DNA of 64,000 nt, taken from Ehretia macrophylla (Eukaryota > Streptophyta > Magnoliopsida > Boraginales > Ehretiaceae). The notes below the pieces were generated by a model that was not told the origin of the DNA, did not search any database, and worked only from the letters and a program-made list of their open reading frames with translations. Made by a program: the position numbers and the translations under genes. Shown here one piece after another: positions 58,990 to 64,000 of the stretch (position 1 is the stretch's first letter; every line of letters begins with the position of its first letter). The DNA lies in contig CM075768.1 in the NCBI GenBank assembly GCA_037974665.1, positions 66,615,816 to 66,679,815 on the forward strand, read 5' to 3'.

Positions 58990-59545
58990 CCTTTTCAATT
59001 TTTTTCCACTGATTCGGGTTGCCGAGATACTTTATCCACCATATTTCTATTATCGAATCCCACGGCACCTTGGGAATGACAACTTCGCTTCACGTGGAGG
59101 CTGGGCCCGCAAACCGAGGGCGTAGGGCTTGTGACAAGGTCTCCGTCGCTACGGTGCCCATAACTTTTGATCTGTAAGGAGTTACGCGGCGCATAGCATA
59201 CCATTGGAAAGCTCTCCGAGAGCACTACGACGGGGGTAGCAAGCTTGCTTGCTGTGCCCTTTTTGGAGCCCAAAATCGAACGTTTCAACAGTTTCGGTCC
59301 ACTTTTCTAATTAAGCTCTGTTTTTCCGTCTCAGATCGTACGTCGTGGGTTGTTAAAAGACTGAAAACCTTACTCGCGGGACCTTAGAGGGCCCTACAAT
59401 GCGTCGATATCTCATCTTGCGAGGATTCTGCGTTGTTAAAGCGGATGGGTTGTTGTTAAGCCCATTGGGCCTTCTGAATAGGCCATCTCTCTAGCCTGAG
59501 ACTGTGAACCGTTAACACAAAAAATAATTTTACCCCCACCATGAC

Positions 59546-59664
59546 GGGTGCGATCATACCGGCACTAATGCACCGGATCCCATCAGAACTCCAGTGTTAA
59601 GCGTGCTTGTGCGAGAGTAGTGCTAGGATGGATGACCCCCTGGGAAGTCCTCGTGTTGCACCCC
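59546..59664 (+). rRNA. 5S rRNA: 5S rRNA copy 84
   Basis: Differences: A16G, G48A, A49G, A50T, G65T, A77G, G87A. Shares four with copy 74, plus the short spacer deletion near 59888. Confidence 0.95.
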
Positions 59665-60211
59665 CCTTTTCAAGTTTTTTTCCTCCGATTTGGGTTGCCG
59701 AGATACTTTATCCAGCCCATTTCTATTCTCGAATCCCACGGCACCTTGGCCAAAACAACCTCGCTTCCCATTGAGGCTGCGCCCCCAAACCGAGGGCGTA
59801 GGGCTTGTGACCAGGACTCCGTCGCTCCGGTGCCCATAACTTTTGATCCGTAAGGAGTAACGCAGCGCACAGCATACCGTTGGAAATCTCTACGATGGGG
59901 GTAGCAATCTTGCTTGCTATGCCCTTTTTGGAGCCCAAAATCTAACGTTTTCATTTGTTTCGGGCCACTTTTCTTATTAAGCTCTATTTTTCCATCCCGG
60001 ATCGTACGTCGTGAGCTGTTAAAAGGACGACAACCATACTCGCTGGATATTAGAGGGCCCTACAATGCGTTGATATCACGTCTTGCGAGGATACTACGTT
60101 GTTGAAGCGGATGGGTTGTTGTTAAGCCCATTGGGCCTTCTAAATGGGCCATCTCTCTAGGCTGGGACTGTGAACCGTTAACACAAAATGGAATTCTACC
60201 CCGGGCATGAC

Positions 60212-60330
60212 GGGTACGATCATACTAGCACTAATTCACTGGATCCCATCAGAACTCCAAAGTTAAGCGTGCTTGGGCAAGAGTAGTGCTAGGATGGTTG
60301 ACCCCCTGGGATGTCCTCGTGTTGCACCCC
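60212..60330 (+). rRNA. 5S rRNA: 5S rRNA copy 85 (unit looks like a 75/76 hybrid)
   Basis: Differences: G5A, C15T, G25T, C29T, G48A, G68A, A77G, G87T, A101T. C15T matches copy 75, while the downstream spacer (CAAACCTAGGGC, GGAGTTTTGCGG, TTTTGGACCCCAAAAT) matches copy 76. Confidence 0.94.
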
Positions 60331-60887
60331 CCTATTCAATTTTTTTTCTCCGGTTTGGGTTGCCAAGATACTTTATCCACCACATTTCTATTATCGAATC
60401 CCACGGTACCTTGGGCAAGACAACTTCGCTTCAAGTGGAAGCTGGGCCCGCAAACCTAGGGCATAAGGCTTGTGACCAGGTCTCCGTCGCTCCGGTGCCC
60501 ATAACTTTTGATCCGTAAGGAGTTTTGCGGTGCACAATATACCATTGGAAAGCACTTCGAGAGCTCTACGACGGGGGCAGCAAGCTTTCTTGCTGTGCCC
60601 TTTTTGGACCCCAAAATAGAACATTTTCATCAGTTTCGGGCCACTTTTCTTATTAAGCTCTATTTTTTTATCCCGGATTGTACGTGGTGAGCTATTAAAA
60701 GGATGATAACCTTACTCGCTGGACATTAGAGGGCCCTACAATGCGTCGATATCACGTCCTGCGAGGACGCTGCATTGTTGAAGCGGATGGGTTGTTGTTA
60801 AGCCCATTGGGCCTTCTGAATGGGCCATCTCTCTAGGCTGGGACTGTGAACTGTTAACACAAACAAGAATTCTACCCCCACCATGAT

Positions 60888-61006
60888 GAGTGTGATCATA
60901 CCAGCACTAATGCACCGGATCCCATCAAAACTCTAAAGTTAAGCCTGCTTGGGCGACAGTAGTACTAGGATGGGTGACCCCAAGGCAAGTCCTCGTGTTG
61001 CACCTC
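60888..61006 (+). rRNA. 5S rRNA: 5S rRNA copy 86
   Basis: Differences: G2A, C6T, G41A, C47T, G48A, G58C, G70C, C95A, T96A, G99C, C118T. Confidence 0.93.
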
Positions 61007-61564
61007 CCTTGTCAATTTTTTTTGCTCCGGTTAGGATTGCCAAGATACTTTATCCACCACATTTCTATTATCGAATCCAACGGCACCTTGGGCAAGACAA
61101 CTTCACTTCACGTGGAAGCTGGGCCAATAAACCGAGGGCGTAGGGCTTCTGACCAGGTCTCCGTCGCTTCGGTGCCCATAACTATTGATCCGTAAGGAGT
61201 TGCGCGTCGCACAGCATACCGTTGGAAAGCTATCTGAGAGCTCTACGATGGGGGCAGCTAGTTTGCTCGCTTTGCGCTTTTCAGAGCTCAAAATCGAACA
61301 TTTTCATCAGTTTCGGGCCACTTTTCTTATTAAGCTCTGTTTTTCCATCCCGGATCGTACGTCGTGAGCTGTTAAAAGGACCACAATCTTACTCGCGGGA
61401 CTTTAGTGGGCCCTACAATGCGTCGATATCACGTCTTGTGTGGATGCTGCGTTGTTGAAGCGGATGGGTTGTTGTTAAGCCCATTGGGCCTTCTGAATGG
61501 GCCATCTCTCTAGGCTGGGACCATGAACCGTTAACACAAAAAGGAATTCTACCCCCAACATAAC

Positions 61565-61683
61565 GGGTGCGATCATACCAGCACTAATGCACCGGATCAA
61601 GTCAGAACTTCGAAGTTAAGCGTGCTTGGGCGAGAATAGTACTAGGATGGGTGACCCCCTTCGAAGTCCTCGTGTTGCACCCC
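61565..61683 (+). rRNA. 5S rRNA: 5S rRNA copy 87
   Basis: Differences: C35A, C36A, A37G, C46T, G72A, G97T, G98C. Sister of copy 78; both are preceded by CCCCCAACATAACGGG. Confidence 0.95.
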
Positions 61684-62239
61684 CCATTTCAAATTTTTTT
61701 CCTCCGGTTAGGGTTGCCAAGATACTTTATCCACCATATTTCTATTATCGAATCCCACGGCACCTTGGGCAAGACAAATTCGCTTCACGTGGAGGCTGGG
61801 CCCGCAAACCGAGGGCGTACGGCTTGTGACCAGGCCTCCATCGCTCCGGTGCCCATAACTTTTGATCTGTAAGGAGTTACGCGGCATAGCATACCGTTGG
61901 AAAGCTCTTCGATATCTCTATGACGGGGGTAGCAAACTTGCTCATTGTGCCCTTTTTGGAGCCCAAAATCAAACGTTTTCATCAGTTTTGGGACACTTTT
62001 CTTATTAGGCTCTCTTTTTCCATCCCGGATCGTACGTCGTGAGCTGTTAAAAGGATGACAACCTTACTCGCTGGACATTAGAGGGCCTTACAACGCGTTG
62101 ATATCACGTCTTGCGAGGATGCAGCGTTGTTAAAGCGGATGGGTTGTCGTTAAGCCCATTGGGCCTTCCGAATGGTCCATCTCTCTAGGCTGGGACTGTG
62201 AACCGTTAACACAAAAAGGAATTCTACCCCAACCATGAT

Positions 62240-62358
62240 GGGTGCGATCATACCAGCACTAATGCACTGGATCCCATCAGAACTCCGAAGTTAATCGTGC
62301 TTGGGCGAGAGTAGTACTAGGATGGGTGACCCCCTGGGAAGTCCTCGTGTTGCACCCC
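62240..62358 (+). rRNA. 5S rRNA: 5S rRNA copy 88, near consensus
   Basis: Only C29T and G56T. The C box is perfect. Upstream region P3. Confidence 0.97.
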
Positions 62359-62915
62359 CCTTTTCAATTTTTTTCCTCCGGTTAGGGTTGCCAAGATACT
62401 TTATCCACCACATTTCTATTATCGAATCCCACGGCACCTTGGGCAAGACAACTTCGCTTCACGTGGAGGCTGGGCCCGCAAACCGAGGGCGTTAGGCTTG
62501 TGACCAGGTCTCTGTCGCTCCGGTGCCCATAACTTTTGATCCGTAAGGAGTTACACGGCGCACAGCATACTGTTGGAAAGCTCTCCGAGAGCTCTACAAT
62601 GGGGGCAGCAAGCTTGCTCGCTGTGCCATTTTTGGAACCCAAAATTGAACGTTTTCATCAGTTTCGTGTCACTTTTCTTATTAAGCACTTTTTTTTCGTC
62701 CCGGATCGTACGTCGTGAGTTGTTAAAAGGATGACAACTTTCCTTGCGGGACATTAGAGGGCCCTACAATGCGTCGATATCACGCCTTGCAAGGATGCTG
62801 CGTTGTTGAAGTGGATGGGTTGTTGTTAAGCCCATTGGGCCTTCTGAATGGGCCATCTCTCTAGGGTGGGACTGTGAACCATTAACACAAAAAGGAATTC
62901 TACCCCCACCATGAC

Positions 62916-63033
62916 GGGTATGATCATACCAGCACTAATGTAACGGATCCCATTACAACTCCGAAGTTTAGCGTGCTTGGGCGAGAGTAGTACTAGGATG
63001 GGTGACCCCCTGGAAGTCCTCGTGTTGCACCCC
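62916..63033 (+). rRNA. 5S rRNA: 5S rRNA copy 89, one-base deletion
   Basis: 118 nt. Differences: G5A, C6T, C26T, C28A, C39T, G41C, A54T, one G lost from 97-99. Confidence 0.92.
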
Positions 63034-63588
63034 CCTTTTCAATTTTTTTGCTCCGGTTAGGGTTGCCAAGATACTTTATCCACCATATTTCTATTATCGA
63101 ATCCCACAGCACCTTGGGCAAGACAACTTCGCTTCACGTGGAGGCCGGGCCCGCATACCGAGGGCGTAGGGCTTGTGAGCAGGTCTCCATCGCTCCGGTG
63201 CCCATAACTTTTGATCCGGAAGGAGTTACGCGGTGCATAGCATACCGTTGGAAAGCTCTCCGAGAGCTCTACAACGGGGGCAGCAAGCTTTCTTGCCCTA
63301 CCCTTTTTGGAGCCCAAAATCGAACGTTTTCATCAGTTTCGGGCCACTTTTCTTATTAAGCTCTGTTTCCGTCTCGGATCGTACGTCGTGAGCAGTTAAA
63401 AGGATGACAACCTTACTCGTTGGACATTAGAGGGCCATACAATGCGTTGATATCACGTCTTGCGAGGATGCTGCGTTGTTGGAGCGGATGGGTTGTTGTT
63501 AAGCCCATTGGGCATTCTGAATGGGCCATCTCTCAAGGCTGGGACTGTGAACCGTTAACACAAAAAAGAATTCTACCCCCACCATGAC

Positions 63589-63707
63589 CGGTGCGATCAT
63601 ATCAGCACTAATGCACCGGATCCCATCAGAACTCCGAAGTTAAACGTGCTTGGGGGAGAGTAGTACTAGGATAGGTGACCCCCTAGGATGTCCTCGTGTT
63701 GCACCCC
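63589..63707 (+). rRNA. 5S rRNA: 5S rRNA copy 90
   Basis: Differences: G1C, C14T, G56A, C67G, G85A, G97A, A101T. Its spacer runs to the end of the window, which closes in the T-rich mid-spacer region with no further gene. Confidence 0.94.
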
Positions 63708-64000
63708 CCTTTTCAATTTTTTTTCCTCCGGTTAGGGTTGCCAAGATACTTAATCCATCCCATTTCTATTACCGAATCCCACGGTACCTTGGGCAATGCA
63801 ACTTCGCTTCACGTAGAGGCTAGGCCCGCAAACCGAGTCCGTAGGGCTTGTGACCAAGTCTCCGTCGCTCCGGTGCCCATAACTTTTGATCCGCAAGGCG
63901 TTACACGGCACACAGCATACCGTTGGGATGCTTTCCGAGAGCTCTACGATGGGGGCAACAAGATTGCTCGCTCTGCCATTTTTGGAGCCCAAAATCGAAC

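Larger units (their letters stand above)
58871..62239 (+). repeat. long duplicated block, second copy (units 83-87)
   Basis: Partner of 52185-56163. The offset is 6685 bp at the left end and about 6020-6080 bp at the right, because unit 85 corresponds to units 75 and 76 together. Confidence 0.88.
52150..63588 (+). repeat. promoter-variant subfamily block (copies 73-90)
   Basis: All 18 genes here have AACACAAAAAGGAATTCTACC or a close form upstream, where other copies have AACACATAAAGGAATTGTGCC. The boundary lies between copies 72 and 73, near 52.15 kb. Spacers mostly also share CTTATTAAGCTCTG and ACTCGCTGGACATTAG. Confidence 0.92.
43286..64000 (+). repeat. 5S rDNA tandem array, right part (copies 60-90)
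   Basis: Continuation of the same array after the 3.7-kb insertion. Removing the insertion and one copy of GTTGA restores a normal spacing of 678 bp between copies 59 and 60, so this is one array that was interrupted. Copies 60-72 resemble the left part. Copies 73-90 form a distinct subfamily in promoter and spacer, with ACAAAAAGGAATTCTACCCC upstream, CTTATTAAGCTC in the T-rich stretch, and mostly ACTCGCTGGACATT. Confidence 0.97.

Noticed and set aside
1-64000. Well over a hundred open frames of 60-160 codons on both strands, with recurring peptides such as those containing GTLGKTTSLHVEAGPANRGRRACDQ or VCGPSLHVKRSCLAQGAVGFDNRNVVDKVSWQP.
   Set aside because: They are the same frames of the 5S gene and spacer recurring once per 677-bp unit. 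They are broken differently in different units, show no known domain, and fall within Pol III genes and spacer.
1-64000. CRISPR array, because of regular repeats.
   Set aside because: The repeat is a 119-nt 5S gene with related spacers of over 550 bp in a plant-type sequence. There are no short repeats with unique spacers.
1-64000. 35S rDNA units or tRNA genes linked to the 5S array.
   Set aside because: No 18S, 5.8S or 25S signature and no tRNA cloverleaf was seen anywhere in the window.
1-64000. Conifer or other gymnosperm origin, suggested by the long unit.
   Set aside because: The gene has CACTAATGCACC and GAGAGTAGTACTAGG, the flowering-plant form, rather than the conifer GCGTTAATG and CCAGAACAGTACTGGG form as I recall it.

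Overview
The window is a tandem array of plant-type 5S ribosomal RNA genes. The strongest evidence is a 119-nt segment that recurs about every 677 bp and reads GGGTGCGATCATACC at its start and GTGTTGCACCCC at its end. It carries the internal Pol III promoter (A box, IE and C box) and is followed by T runs. The gene body (CACTAATGCACCGG, GAGAGTAGTACTAGG) matches flowering-plant 5S rRNA rather than conifer, animal or fungal 5S. I therefore infer an angiosperm nuclear genome and cannot go further. No protein-coding gene of the host is supported: the many 60-100 codon open frames are the same few frames of the repeat unit recurring in every copy.

Layout. Positions 1-39580 hold copies 1-59 of the 5S gene. 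All are on the + strand except copy 54 (35555-35673), which lies in an inverted block of about 420 bp. Positions 39581-43285 are a single 3.7-kb insertion with TG...CA ends and a 5-bp target duplication (GTTGA), best read as an old solo LTR. Positions 43286-64000 hold copies 60-90. The window opens inside copy 1 and closes in the spacer after copy 90. Two copies (35 and 52) have lost much of the gene. Seven others (14, 17, 23, 31, 36, 69, 89) carry single-base insertions or deletions.

The array is poorly homogenised. By my reading no copy matches the window's own consensus; the best (48, 70 and 88) differ at two positions. Changes cluster at the six CpG sites and at the CHG sites of the gene, as expected of long-term plant cytosine methylation. 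Units are organised at a higher order. Four-unit repeats (about 2.7 kb) occur at the left and right of the window. A 5-6 unit block at 52.2-56.2 kb recurs at 58.9-62.2 kb. From copy 73 onward every gene has a different upstream region, with ACAAAAAGG in place of the TATA-like ACATAAAGG.

How it works: in an active 5S locus TFIIIA binds the internal boxes, TFIIIC/TFIIIB and Pol III follow, and transcription stops in the T run. The decay seen here suggests that many of these copies are silent or contribute little. I found no novel protein system. The points of interest are array evolution: inversion, partial gene deletions, a promoter-variant block, higher-order repeats, a possible conserved spacer hairpin, and the LTR insertion.
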